Below, in pieces: positions 33,426-42,427 of a DNA stretch of 42,962 nt. Each line of letters starts with the position of its first letter. Position 1 is the stretch's first letter. The DNA is from Microbacterium sp. (GTDB taxonomy: Bacteria; Actinomycetota; Actinomycetes; Actinomycetales; Microbacteriaceae). A program made the translations under genes and the position numbers. Where the stretch lies: assembly GCA_029239635.1 (NCBI GenBank), contig JARBUN010000062.1:1-42962 (forward strand). The letters are read 5' to 3'. The notes beneath the pieces were generated by a model, which worked only from the letters and a program-made list of their open reading frames with translations, had not been told where the DNA came from and did not search any database.

Positions 33426-35234
33426 TCAGTCCTCCTGCTCGTTGAAGGCGGGCGAGTGGTCGCGCGCGTACTGGACGTAGCTGTTGCTGACGCCCTGCGG
33501 CACCATCGGCCACACCATGGCGTCGGCGCTCACGACGAAGTCGATCACGACGGGCCGGTCGTTGGTGTCGAGAGCGAGCTGGATGGCCGCGTCGATCTCG
33601 TCTTCCTTCTCGACGCGGATCGCGAGGCATCCGTACGCCTCGGCCAGCTTGACGAAGTCGGGGATGCGGCGCGTGCCGTGTCCCGTGTTCAGGTCGGTGT
33701 TGGAGTGGCGGCCGTCGAAGAACAGCGTCTGCCACTGGCGCACCATGCCGAGCGAGGAGTTGTTGATGATCGCGACCTTGATCGGGATGTCGTTGATGAC
33801 GCAGGTCGCGAGCTCCTGGTTGGTCATCTGGAAGCAGCCGTCGCCGTCGATCGCCCACACGGCGCGCTCGGGCTGGGCCACCTTGGCGCCCATCGCCGCA
33901 GGGACCGCGTAGCCCATGGTGCCGGCGCCGCCGGAGTTGAGCCACGCGTTGGGACGCTCGTACTTGATGAACTGGGCCGCCCACATCTGGTGCTGGCCCA
34001 CGCCCGAGGCGTAGACGCCCTCGGGTCCGGTCAGCTCGCCGATGCGCTGGATCACGTGCTGCGGCGACAGAAGGCCGTCGGTGGTGGGGGTGTATCCGAG
34101 CGGGAACTCCTCGCGGAGGCCGTTGAGATAGGTCCACCACTCGCTGTAGTCGTGCGGGTTCTCGGCGTCGGCGGCGCGGAAAGCGGCATCCAGATCGACG
34201 AGCACCTCTTTCAGGTCTCCCACGATCGGCACGTCGGCCGTGCGGATCTTCGAGATCTCCGCGGGATCGATGTCGACGTGCACGACCTGCGCGTGAGGCG
34301 CGAAGAGCGCCGCCTTGCCGGTCACGCGGTCGTCGAAGCGCGCACCGAGCGACACGATGAGGTCGCTCTCCTGCAGGGCGAGGACCGCGGGGACCGTGCC
34401 GTGCATGCCGGGCATGCCGAGGTGCTGCTCGTGCGAGTCCGGGAACGCGCCGCGGGCCATGAGAGTGGTCACCACGGGGGCACCGGTCGCCTCGGCGAGC
34501 ACCTTCAGCTCGGCCGACGCGTTGGCGCGGATGGTGCCGCCACCCACGTACAGCACGGGCTTCTTCGCGGTGGCGAGCAGGTGCGCCGCGGCCTGGATCT
34601 GCTTGCCGTGCGCCTTGGTCACCGGGCGGTAACCCGGCAGGTCGACCTTGGGCGGCCACACGAAGGGGGCCTCCGCCTGCTGCGCGTCCTTGGTGATGTC
34701 CACCAGCACGGGGCCGGGACGACCGGTCGAGGCGATCTCGAAGGCCGCGGCGATCGCGCCGGGGATCTCGTCGGCCGTCTTCACCAGGAACGAGTGCTTG
34801 GTGATCGGCATGGTGATGCCGACGATGTCGGCCTCCTGGAAGGCGTCGGTTCCCATGAGGGTCGAGAACACCTGACCGGTGATGCAGACCAGCGGCACCG
34901 AGTCCATGTAGGCGTCGGCGATCGCGGTGACGAGATTGGTCGCGCCGGGGCCGGACGTCGCGATGGCGACGCCGACCTTCCCGGATGCCGCGGCGTAGCC
35001 TTCGGCTGCGTGACCGGCGCCCTGTTCGTGGCGCACGAGGATGTGGCGGACGTGCTCGTCATCCATGAGCGGGTCGTAGACGGGCATGATCGCGCCGCCC
35101 GGGAGACCGAACACGTCGGTCACCCCGAGCAGGTCGAGCGATCGGACGACCGCCTGCGCGCCGGTCATCACGGGCGCGGGAGCGGTGCGAGCGGGCGGCC
35201 GGGGAATGGCCGCCGTGGAGGAATCGATGGACAT
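33426..35234 (-). CDS. ilvB: Acetolactate synthase large (catalytic) subunit
   Basis: 602-residue ThDP- and FAD-dependent enzyme, first common step of branched-chain amino acid synthesis. The catalytic glutamate is in [14 protein letters not shown]. The ThDP/Mg motif begins [15 protein letters not shown] and ends in INNSS, with the expected NDIPIKVAI between. The FAD/central domain contains [16 protein letters not shown] and [12 protein letters not shown]. Full length and uninterrupted. An N-terminal Ala/Pro-rich extension (1-22) precedes the core. It follows the ilvD stop by 44 nt and leads into ilvN. No leader peptide or attenuator is evident in the short gap. Confidence 0.96.
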   Translation of the reverse strand: MSIDSSTAAIPRPPARTAPAPVMTGAQAVVRSLDLLGVTDVFGLPGGAIMPVYDPLMDDEHVRHILVRHEQGAGHAAEGYAAASGKVGVAIATSGPGATNLVTAIADAYMDSVPLVCITGQVFSTLMGTDAFQEADIVGITMPITKHSFLVKTADEIPGAIAAAFEIASTGRPGPVLVDITKDAQQAEAPFVWPPKVDLPGYRPVTKAHGKQIQAAAHLLATAKKPVLYVGGGTIRANASAELKVLAEATGAPVVTTLMARGAFPDSHEQHLGMPGMHGTVPAVLALQESDLIVSLGARFDDRVTGKAALFAPHAQVVHVDIDPAEISKIRTADVPIVGDLKEVLVDLDAAFRAADAENPHDYSEWWTYLNGLREEFPLGYTPTTDGLLSPQHVIQRIGELTGPEGVYASGVGQHQMWAAQFIKYERPNAWLNSGGAGTMGYAVPAAMGAKVAQPERAVWAIDGDGCFQMTNQELATCVINDIPIKVAIINNSSLGMVRQWQTLFFDGRHSNTDLNTGHGTRRIPDFVKLAEAYGCLAIRVEKEDEIDAAIQLALDTNDRPVVIDFVVSADAMVWPMVPQGVSNSYVQYARDHSPAFNEQED

Positions 35235-35278
35235 GGGAGTACCTCGAGAACCAGAGAGGGTGAGAAGGGGGACGGCCG

Positions 35279-36957
35279 TCAGCCCGTGACCGCGCCCTCC
35301 GCGGCGGAGTGCACGAGCTTGGAGTACTTGGCCAGAACGCCACGGGTATAGCGCGGGGGAAGCGGTCGATCAAGTCGAGAGTGCGAGCGGCGATATCGAC
35401 CCGTATCAGATCACCATCGCGCACGAAGGCGATAGGACCTGCGTCCACCGCTTCGGGAGCTATGTGGCCGATGCACAGGCCGGTTGTGCCGCCTGAGAAT
35501 CGTCCGTCCGTCAAGAGTAGTACATCTTTTCCGAGGCCCGCGCCCTTGATGGCCGCGGTGATCGCCAGCATCTCGCGCATGCCGGGGCCGCCCTTGGGGC
35601 CCTCGTAGCGGATGACGACGACGTCGCCGGCGGCGATCTCGCCCGCCTCGAGGGCGTCCATCGCCCCGCGCTCGCGCTCGAAGACGCGGGCCGGACCCTC
35701 GAAGACGTTTCCGTCGAAGCCGGCCGACTTCACGACCGCGCCCTCGGGCGCCATCGAGCCGTGCAGGATCGTGATGCCGCCGGTGGCGTGGATCGGGTCG
35801 CTGAACGAGTGGATGACCTTGCCGTCGACCGGGTCGGGGTTCAGGTCGGCGAGGTTCTCGGCGAGCGTCTTGCCCGTGACGGTGAGCGCGTCGCCGTGCA
35901 GCAGGCCCTCGTCGAGCATCGCCTTCATGATCACCGGGATGCCGCCGTGGCGATCGACGTCGTTCATGACGTACTGGCCGAAGGGCTTCATGTCGGCCAC
36001 GTGCGGCGTGCGGTCGCCGATGCGGTTGAAGTCGTGGAGGTTGAGCTCGACCTCGGCCTCGTTCGCGATGGCGAGCAGGTGCAGCACGACGTTGGTCGAG
36101 CCGCCGAGCGCCATGGCGAGGGCGATGGCGTTCTCGAACGCCTCCTTGGTGAGGATGTCGCGCGTGGTGATGCCCTGACGCAGCAGATTGACCACGGCCT
36201 CGCCCGAGCGGTGCGCGAAGTAGTCGCGGCGGCGGTCGGCGGACGGCGGGGCGGCGGAGCCGGGGAGGCTGAGACCGAGGGCCTCGGCGACGGATGCCAT
36301 GGTGTTGGCGGTGTACATGCCACCGCACGCGCCCTCACCGGGGGCGATCGCGCACTCGATGCGCTTGAGGTCGGCCTCGCTCATCTTGCCGGCGAGACAC
36401 GCGCCCACGGCCTCGAACGAGTCGATGATCGTGACGTCCTTCTCGGTGCCGTCGCTGAGCTTCACCCAGCCCGGCGCGATGGAGCCCGCGTACAGGAAGA
36501 CGCTCGACAGGTCGAGACGAGCGGATGCCATGAGCATGCCCGGGATCGACTTGTCGCAGCCCGCGAGCAGCACGGAGCCGTCGAGGCGCTCGGCCATCAT
36601 GACGGTCTCGACGCTGTCGGCGATGACCTCGCGCGAGACGAGCGAGAAGTGCATGCCCTCGTGGCCCATCGAGATGCCGTCGGAGACGGAGATGGTGCCG
36701 AACTGCAGCGGGTAGCCGCCGCCGGCGTGCACGCCCTCCTTGGCGCCCTGCGCGAGGCGGTCGAGGCTGAGGTTGCAGGGGGTGATCTCGTTCCAGCTCG
36801 ACGCGATGCCGATCTGGGGCTTGTCCCAGTCCTCGTCGCCCATGCCGACCGCGCGGAGCATTCCGCGCGACGTGGTGGCTTCGATGCCGTCGGTGACGAC
36901 GCGACTACGGGGCTTGATGTCGAACTCGCCGGTGTTCGGATTCTGCGGTGCGGGCAT
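35279..36957 (-). pseudogene. ilvD: Dihydroxy-acid dehydratase, 3' end frameshifted and partly foreign in codon use
   Basis: Fe-S dehydratase of Val/Ile synthesis (also needed for Leu and pantothenate). The first 530 or so residues are normal: [29 protein letters not shown] and [13 protein letters not shown] hold the cluster cysteines, and [21 protein letters not shown] is intact. After [16 protein letters not shown] the frame goes to nonsense (RAIPVAFW). The true C-terminus [20 protein letters not shown] continues in the next frame and ends at the stop 35279-35281. About 18 residues between these blocks are absent. Read literally, the reading frame bypasses this stop and continues to 35059 through ilvB. 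The last intact stretch has unusual codons (see 35345-35536). Confidence 0.85.
35345..35536 (-). other. Atypical-codon patch inside ilvD
   Basis: About 190 bp encoding [14 protein letters not shown] through [10 protein letters not shown]. They use codons nearly absent from neighbouring genes (AAA, GTA, CTA, TTG, TCA, ACA, ATA, GCT, GGT, CCT, ACT) while keeping the protein sequence of IlvD. The patch ends at the frameshift. It looks like homologous DNA from a lower-GC relative, either by recombination or by assembly chimerism. Confidence 0.6.
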
Positions 36958-37016
36958 CCTCGCAGTCTATTGCGCGCTCGAGACGCGCCGATGCGCCACG
37001 AGTGTCCAATCCCTGA

Positions 37017-37796
37017 TTAATCGGTATGCGCTCGACGCAACCGTGCCACGTCCTCGAGGACGCCGACCAAGGCGTCGATGTCGTCGACGCGCAGGCTCGC
37101 CGCGGTCTCTCCCCCGCCGACGCGGATGCCGAGATCCCCGGCACCGAGGGAGCGCAGGGCGTCCTCGTCGGTGACGTCATCGCCCGCGAACAGCACGGCC
37201 GAGGCGTCGACGCGCTCGCGCAGGTGCGCGATCGCGGAGTCCTTGCCCTCGTGGCGGAAGGAGAACTCGAGGATGTCGTACCCGGTTCGACGGCGCCAGG
37301 TCGGCGCCTCGACGGCGACGAGCTCGTCGGCCAGCGCGCGGGCGGCGCGCGTGGTCTCGGCATCCGCGGTCCGGGTGTGCACGCCGAAGCCGTACTCCTT
37401 CGGTTCCATCCAGACGCCGGACATCTCGGCGGTGCGGCGGCCGACTTCGTCCTGCAGGCGATCGCGCAGGGCCAGGTCCGCTGTGTCGTCGTGCGCCGCC
37501 TCGATGCCGCTGCCGGGAACCCAGAACTGCGCTCCGTGCGAGCCCGCGAGCCAAATCGGCGAGTCGTCCGCGTGCTCGGAGATCTCGCGCAGGTGACCGA
37601 GCGAGCGACCCGACACGAGAGCGACGACGGTGCGCGGCAGGGTGACGAGCTCCGCGAGGACCGCCCGTGCACCCGGGGTCATCCGCGCCGTCATCGGCTC
37701 GTCGACCAGGGGCGACAGGGTGCCGTCGAAGTCGAGAGCGATCAGGAGTCGGTCGGTGGTGGCGACGGCTTCGATCGTCGCGTCGGCGGCGGTCAC
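37017..37796 (-). CDS. otsB: Trehalose-6-phosphate phosphatase
   Basis: 259-residue HAD-superfamily phosphatase that releases trehalose from trehalose 6-phosphate. Motif I is ALDFDGTLSPL with nucleophile Asp22 and acid/base Asp24; motif II is VVALVSGRS; motif III/IV is VLFAGDDVTDEDALR. The cap domain lies between. The ATG at 37796 overlaps the stop of otsA by 4 nt, so the pair is translationally coupled. Trehalose made here serves as an osmo- and desiccation protectant. Confidence 0.94.
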   Translation of the reverse strand: MTAADATIEAVATTDRLLIALDFDGTLSPLVDEPMTARMTPGARAVLAELVTLPRTVVALVSGRSLGHLREISEHADDSPIWLAGSHGAQFWVPGSGIEAAHDDTADLALRDRLQDEVGRRTAEMSGVWMEPKEYGFGVHTRTADAETTRAARALADELVAVEAPTWRRRTGYDILEFSFRHEGKDSAIAHLRERVDASAVLFAGDDVTDEDALRSLGAGDLGIRVGGGETAASLRVDDIDALVGVLEDVARLRRAHTD

Positions 37797-39253
37797 TCGG
37801 CGTCCTCCTCGCCGGAGCCGTCCTCGACCTCGGCGGCCGCGGCGGCGCTCGACGCCCGGTCGTGGAACGTCGACAGCGCCTCGAGGAACTCCCTCGACCA
37901 GTCCTCGACGTCGTGGTCTCGGACACGCTTGCGAAGAGCGCGCATCCGTCGCCCCTGCTCGCCGGCGGGCATCTCGAGCGCACGGACGATGGTGTCCTTC
38001 AGCCCGTCGATGTCGTGCGGGTTGATGAGCAGCGCGCTGCCCATCTCGTCGGCCGCGCCCGCGAACTCGCTCAGGACGAGGACTCCGCGGTTGTCGATGC
38101 GGCTCGCGACGTACTCTTTCGCGACGAGGTTCATGCCGTCGCGCAGGGCCGTGACCAGCATCACATCGGCGGCGAGGAAGAGCGCGACCATCTCTTCACG
38201 CGGATACGACTGGTGCAGATAGCGGATCGCCGTGTGCGTGGTGGTGTCGTAGTCGCCGTTGATACGGCCGACCGTCATCTCGATCTCGTCGCGCAACTGC
38301 ACGTACGCGTCGACGCGCTCGCGGCTGGGACTCGCCACCTGCACGAGGGTGGCGTCCTCGACCGTGGCTCGGCCGTCCTCGAGGATCTCGCCCCACGCTT
38401 TGAGGCGATGGCGGATGCCCTTCGTGTAGTCGAGACGATCGACGCCGAGCAGGATCTTGCGGGGGTTGCCGAGACCCTCGCGGATCTCCTTCGCGCGCTG
38501 CTGGATCTCGGGCTTCTGCGCGAGCTCGATGTAGGACTCGGCGTCGATCGAGATCGGGAACGCCTTGGCGAGGGCCACGCGTGTGCCCCCCTCGCCGTCG
38601 GGGACGAGGATGCCGCTGGCCTTGGTCTCGAAACGCAGCTGGCGCCGCACCGCGCGTGCGAAGTTGCCGGCATCCGCCACCCGCTGGAAACCGATCACGT
38701 CGGCGCCCAGGAGTCCTTCGAGCACCTGCTTGCGCCACGGGAGCTGCGAGTACAGGCCGTAGGCCGGGAACGGGATGTGGTGGAAGTACCCGATCGTCAG
38801 GTCGGGGCGGAGTTCGCGCAGCAGCTTGGGCACGAGCTGCAGCTGGTAGTCCTGCACCCACACGATCGCGTTCGGCGAGGCGGCAGCGGCCGCGGCCTCG
38901 GCGAAGCGGCGGTTCACGCGCACGTAGGCGTCCCACCAGGCGCGCTTGTAGGTGGGCGCGGCGATGACGTCGTGGTACAGCGGCCAGATGGTGTCGTTCG
39001 AGAAGCCTTCGTAGTAGTTCTGCACGTCCGACGCCGAGAGCGTGACGGGCACCAGGTGCACGCCGTCGAACTCGAAGGGGTCGAGCTCGACGTCCGGCTG
39101 CCCGGCCCATCCGACCCACGCGCCCTCGGCGCGACGCATGACGGGCTCGAGGGCGGTCACGAGACCGCCGGGGGAACGCCGCCACCCTTCGCCGTCCGGG
39201 GTGCGGTCGACGGGCAGACGGTTGGCGACGACGACGAAATCGGCCTGGGTCAC
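37793..39253 (-). CDS. otsA: Trehalose-6-phosphate synthase
   Basis: 486-residue GT20 glycosyltransferase that joins a nucleotide-activated glucose to glucose 6-phosphate. Family segments are intact: DFVVVANRLPVDR at the start, VWVQDYQLQLVPKLLRE, GYFHHIPFPAYGLYSQLPWR, GVDRLDYTKGIRHRLKAW, and LRDGMNLVAKEYVASR near the C-terminus. After the catalytic domain there is a short acidic tail (EVEDGSGEEDAE). First gene of the otsA-otsB pair. Confidence 0.95.
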   Translation of the reverse strand: MTQADFVVVANRLPVDRTPDGEGWRRSPGGLVTALEPVMRRAEGAWVGWAGQPDVELDPFEFDGVHLVPVTLSASDVQNYYEGFSNDTIWPLYHDVIAAPTYKRAWWDAYVRVNRRFAEAAAAAASPNAIVWVQDYQLQLVPKLLRELRPDLTIGYFHHIPFPAYGLYSQLPWRKQVLEGLLGADVIGFQRVADAGNFARAVRRQLRFETKASGILVPDGEGGTRVALAKAFPISIDAESYIELAQKPEIQQRAKEIREGLGNPRKILLGVDRLDYTKGIRHRLKAWGEILEDGRATVEDATLVQVASPSRERVDAYVQLRDEIEMTVGRINGDYDTTTHTAIRYLHQSYPREEMVALFLAADVMLVTALRDGMNLVAKEYVASRIDNRGVLVLSEFAGAADEMGSALLINPHDIDGLKDTIVRALEMPAGEQGRRMRALRKRVRDHDVEDWSREFLEALSTFHDRASSAAAAAEVEDGSGEEDAE

Positions 39254-39384
39254 AGGTCCTCCTCGGGGATCGACCTCAGGCTAACAGCGGCTCTCCGCGA
39301 CGCAGAGGGGTGGACGGGATGCGATATGGGAGCCTCCCCTGTCAAGGCACGTCATCCCCGCGATTCCCTCGATAGGTTGGGCGC

Positions 39385-39639
39385 ATGCGCCAGTACATCT
39401 TCGGAACGGGTCTTCTCAGCGCCATCACGGGTGGCATCACGCTCCTGCGGGCACTGCGCAACGACGAGCCCTTCACCTGGCGCACCGCGCTCGCGTGGCT
39501 GAGCTGGGGCATCACGCTGGCCCTCGCGATCGGCTCGGTCGTCGACACGCGCCGCGCCCGCCGCGGTCGCGTCATCTCGGGCGACTCCCCCGTCGCCAAG
39601 AAGCAGCAGAAGCTGCTGAAGAAGCGCCTCGCGCGCTGA
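39385..39639 (+). CDS. Small two-helix membrane protein
   Basis: 84 residues with an N-terminal hydrophobic segment (IFGTGLLSAITGGITLLRAL), then FTWRTALAWLSWGITLALAIGSVV as a second helix, and a strongly basic tail (KKQQKLLKKRLAR). Its start at 39385 and complete hairpin terminator after the stop suggest a single-gene unit. Family not recognised; similar short basic-tailed membrane proteins are common in actinobacteria. Confidence 0.68.
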   Translation: MRQYIFGTGLLSAITGGITLLRALRNDEPFTWRTALAWLSWGITLALAIGSVVDTRRARRGRVISGDSPVAKKQQKLLKKRLAR

Positions 39640-39651
39640 GATCCTCCGTCT

Positions 39652-39687
39652 GACGGATGCCGCGTCCTGTGGGTAGCGGCATCCGTC
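39652..39687. terminator. Bidirectional terminator between small membrane gene and thiolase
   Basis: Perfect 12-bp inverted repeat (GACGGATGCCGC, 39652-39663; GCGGCATCCGTC, 39676-39687), loop 12 nt, between convergent stops at 39639 and 39707. Confidence 0.78.
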
Positions 39688-39706
39688 TCTCTGTGTACCG
39701 CGGACG

Positions 39707-40894
39707 TCAGCGCGTGAGGATCAGGGCGTCGCCCTGACCACCGCCGCCGCACAGCGCCACCGCGGCGGTGCCGCTCCCCCGCCGGACGAGCTCGTGGACG
39801 GCGTGGACGACGAGGCGGTTGCCCGAGACGCCGATCGGGTGGCCGATCGCGATGCCCCCGCCGTGCGGGTTGACGACGTCGTCGGACAACCCCAGCTCGG
39901 CCTGTGAACGCGCGACGACCGCACCGAACGCCTCGTTGATCTCGACGAGATCGAGATCGGATGCCGTGATCCCCTGCTTCTCGAGCGCTTTCGCGATCGC
40001 GCGCGCGGGCTGGGCGTGCAGCGAGTTGTCGGGACCGGCGACCTGCCCCGCGGCACCGACGACCGCGAGGACGTCCCACCCGTGTTCCTCGGCGACGGCG
40101 CGGGTCGTGACGACGACCGCCGAGGCGCCGTCGGAGATCTGCGAGGCGTTGCCGGCCGTGATGGAGCCGCCCTCCGCGAAGGCGGGGCGGAGCTTCGCCA
40201 GCGTGTCGACCGTCGTCTCGGCGCGGATGCCCTCGTCCGCCGAGACGAGGACGGGAGCGCCCTTGCGCTGCGGGATCTCGACCGGCACGATCTCGGCGTC
40301 GAACACCCCGTCCGCCTGAGCCGCGGCGGCTCGCTGGTGCGAGCGGGCGGCGACGGCATCCTGAGCCTCCCGGGTCACCTCGTATCGGGCGTTCGCACGC
40401 TCGGTGGACGCGCCCATGCTCTCGCGGTCGTACGCGTCGGTGAGGCCGTCGTAGGCGAGGTGGTCGAGCACCTCGACCGAGCCGTAGGCGTATCCCTCGC
40501 GCGAGTTCATGAGCAGGTGCGGGGCGCGGGTCATCGACTCCATACCCGCGGCGACCACGACCGTCGCATCACCCAGGCGCAGCATGCGGGCGGCGTCGAT
40601 GATCGCGGTGAGGCCCGAGAGACAGACCTTGTTGACCGTGGCAGCGTGGACGTCCCAGCCGATTCCCGCGGCGACGGCCGCTTGACGGGCGGCGTTCTGG
40701 CCGGCACCGGCCTGGAGCACCTGGCCGACGAGCACCGCGTCGACCGCGTCCGCCGGGATCCCGCCCCGCTCGAGAGCACCGCGGATCGCGGCGGCACCGA
40801 GCTGCACAGCGGTGAGCGGGGCGAGCTGACCTTTCAAACGGCCCTGCGGGGTGCGGGCGGCGGCGACGATGACGACGTCGTTCTCGGCGTTCAT
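39707..40894 (-). CDS. Acetyl-CoA C-acyltransferase (thiolase)
   Basis: 395-residue thiolase that cleaves or forms a 3-oxoacyl-CoA. Nucleophile Cys91 is in [38 protein letters not shown] (active-site His) and [12 protein letters not shown] (second Cys) are all present. It overlaps the end of the CoA-transferase B gene by 4 nt. Together with CoA-transferase A and B it activates a 3-oxoacid and splits it. The possible pathways are acetoacetate use or the end of the beta-ketoadipate pathway (pcaIJF); sequence alone does not decide. The divergent IclR regulator mildly favours an aromatic or ketoacid catabolic role. Confidence 0.92.
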   Translation of the reverse strand: MNAENDVVIVAAARTPQGRLKGQLAPLTAVQLGAAAIRGALERGGIPADAVDAVLVGQVLQAGAGQNAARQAAVAAGIGWDVHAATVNKVCLSGLTAIIDAARMLRLGDATVVVAAGMESMTRAPHLLMNSREGYAYGSVEVLDHLAYDGLTDAYDRESMGASTERANARYEVTREAQDAVAARSHQRAAAAQADGVFDAEIVPVEIPQRKGAPVLVSADEGIRAETTVDTLAKLRPAFAEGGSITAGNASQISDGASAVVVTTRAVAEEHGWDVLAVVGAAGQVAGPDNSLHAQPARAIAKALEKQGITASDLDLVEINEAFGAVVARSQAELGLSDDVVNPHGGGIAIGHPIGVSGNRLVVHAVHELVRRGSGTAAVALCGGGGQGDALILTR

Positions 40895-41547
40895 GCGGTT
40901 CGGATCTCCTCGGTGAGTCGGACGGTCAGCGCGGGCTCGGTGGCATCCCGCACTTCATCGACGCTCACCCCGGGGGCGAGCTCGACGAGCACGAGTCCAT
41001 CCTCGGTGACGTCGATGACGGCGAGGTCGGTGATGATGCGATCGACCACCCCCTTGCCGGTGAGCGGCAAGGAGCAGGCGTCGACGATCTTGGGCGAGCC
41101 GTCCTTGGCGACATGCTCCATCAGCACGATCACGCGGGCGGCCCCGTGGACGAGGTCCATCGCGCCGCCCGGACCCTTCACCATCTTCCCGGGGATCATC
41201 CAGTTGGCCAGGTCTCCGGATGCCGACACCTGCATCGCCCCGAGGATCGCGGCGTCGATCTTTCCCCCGCGGATCATCCCGAAGCTCAGCGCCGAGTCGA
41301 AGAAGGCCGCCCCGGGGAGGGTGGTCACCGTCTCTTTTCCGGCGTTGATGAGGTCGGCATCCACCGCGTCCTCCGTCGGGTAGGGGCCGACGCCGAGGAT
41401 GCCGTTCTCGGACTGCAGCACGACGGTCACCCCGTCCGGCACGTGGTTGGGGACGAGTGTCGGCAGGCCGATCCCGAGGTTGACGTAGGAGCCGTCGGCG
41501 AGCTCGCGCGCGGCGCGGGCGGCCATCTCGGTGCGGGTGAGGGTCAT
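40891..41547 (-). CDS. 3-Oxoacid CoA-transferase subunit B
   Basis: 218-residue beta subunit of a family I CoA-transferase (SCOT/3-oxoadipate type). The catalytic glutamate that forms the acyl-CoA adduct is Glu47 in [37 protein letters not shown] and [21 protein letters not shown] follow the family pattern. The ATG at 41547 comes 2 nt after the subunit A stop. It works as a heteromer with subunit A, moving CoA from succinyl-CoA or acetyl-CoA to a 3-oxoacid. Confidence 0.93.
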   Translation of the reverse strand: MTLTRTEMAARAARELADGSYVNLGIGLPTLVPNHVPDGVTVVLQSENGILGVGPYPTEDAVDADLINAGKETVTTLPGAAFFDSALSFGMIRGGKIDAAILGAMQVSASGDLANWMIPGKMVKGPGGAMDLVHGAARVIVLMEHVAKDGSPKIVDACSLPLTGKGVVDRIITDLAVIDVTEDGLVLVELAPGVSVDEVRDATEPALTVRLTEEIRTA

Positions 41548-41549
41548 GG

Positions 41550-42323
41550 TCAGCTGTTCCCTTCGCGGACGGTGCGCTTCTCGATGCGCTTCTCGGTGTC
41601 GGGTCCCACCTCGACGACGCGGTGCACGAACACCCCGGGAAGATGGACGTCGTCGGGCTCGATCTCGCCGGGCTCGACGAGGTGCTCGACCTGCGCGATG
41701 CACACGCGACCGGCCATCGCCGCGAGAGGGCTGAAGTTGCGCGCGGCCTTGCGGAAGACGAGGTTGCCGTGGCGGTCGCCCTTCCAGGCGTGGACGAGGG
41801 CGAAGTCGGTCGTGATGGCCTCCTCGAGCACGAATTCGCGCGGCTCCCCGCCGACGGCGAACACGCGCACGTCCTTCGCGGGGGAAGCCACCGCGATGCC
41901 GCCGGTGCCGTCGTACCGCTGGGGCAGGCCTCCCTCGGCCACCTGCGTCCCGACGCCCGTCTGCGTGTAGAACGCGGCGATGCCGGCCCCACCCGCGCGG
42001 AGCTTCTCCGCCAGCGTCCCCTGCGGCGTCAGCTCGAGCTCGAGCTCTCCGGACAGGAACTGCCGCTCGAACTCCTTGTTCTCGCCGACGTACGACGAGG
42101 TCATCTTGCGGATGCGCCCGGCACCGAGCAGGATACCGAGCCCCCAGTCGTCGACGCCGCAGTTGTTCGACACCACCGACAGGTCGCGGGTGCCCTGGGC
42201 GAGCAGCGCCTCGATGAGGGCGATGGGATTGCCGGAGAGACCGAAACCGCCGACGGCGATCGACGCGCCGTCGGGGATGTCGGAGACCGCGTCGGCGGCC
42301 GAGGTCCAGGTCTTGTCGATCAC
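41550..42323 (-). CDS. 3-Oxoacid CoA-transferase subunit A
   Basis: 257-residue alpha subunit. [21 protein letters not shown] is the CoA-transferase fold signature; [29 protein letters not shown] and [24 protein letters not shown] are typical of SCOT/PcaI. I chose the GTG at 42323 because it begins directly at the family N-terminus ([12 protein letters not shown]). First gene of the operon, divergent from the IclR-type gene with a 103-bp gap that contains a palindrome. Confidence 0.92.
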   Translation of the reverse strand: MIDKTWTSAADAVSDIPDGASIAVGGFGLSGNPIALIEALLAQGTRDLSVVSNNCGVDDWGLGILLGAGRIRKMTSSYVGENKEFERQFLSGELELELTPQGTLAEKLRAGGAGIAAFYTQTGVGTQVAEGGLPQRYDGTGGIAVASPAKDVRVFAVGGEPREFVLEEAITTDFALVHAWKGDRHGNLVFRKAARNFSPLAAMAGRVCIAQVEHLVEPGEIEPDDVHLPGVFVHRVVEVGPDTEKRIEKRTVREGNS

Positions 42324-42392
42324 GCGAACTCCTTCGTCTCTGCGTTCCTCCATGCTCGTCCGCGTATGCCGTGCGCGACGAGTCGGTTCTTG

Positions 42393-42427
42393 CGATGTGG
42401 ATGCTGGGAGGCGTAGCGTCCACATCG
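42393..42427. promoter_or_regulatory. IclR operator candidate
   Basis: CGATGTGGA (42393-42401) and TCCACATCG (42419-42427) are perfect 9-bp inverted arms separated by 17 nt. The right arm runs into the GTG start of the IclR gene, suggesting autorepression together with control of the divergent CoA-transferase operon. Confidence 0.6.

Noticed and set aside
35235..35278. Leader peptide or T-box attenuator before ilvB
   Set aside because: Only 44 nt, no run of Leu/Val/Ile codons and no T-box core.
42324..42426. A 122-codon minus-strand frame upstream of scoA (42320-42688)
   Set aside because: Antisense to the IclR N-terminus; Arg/Pro-rich and without a ribosome-binding site.
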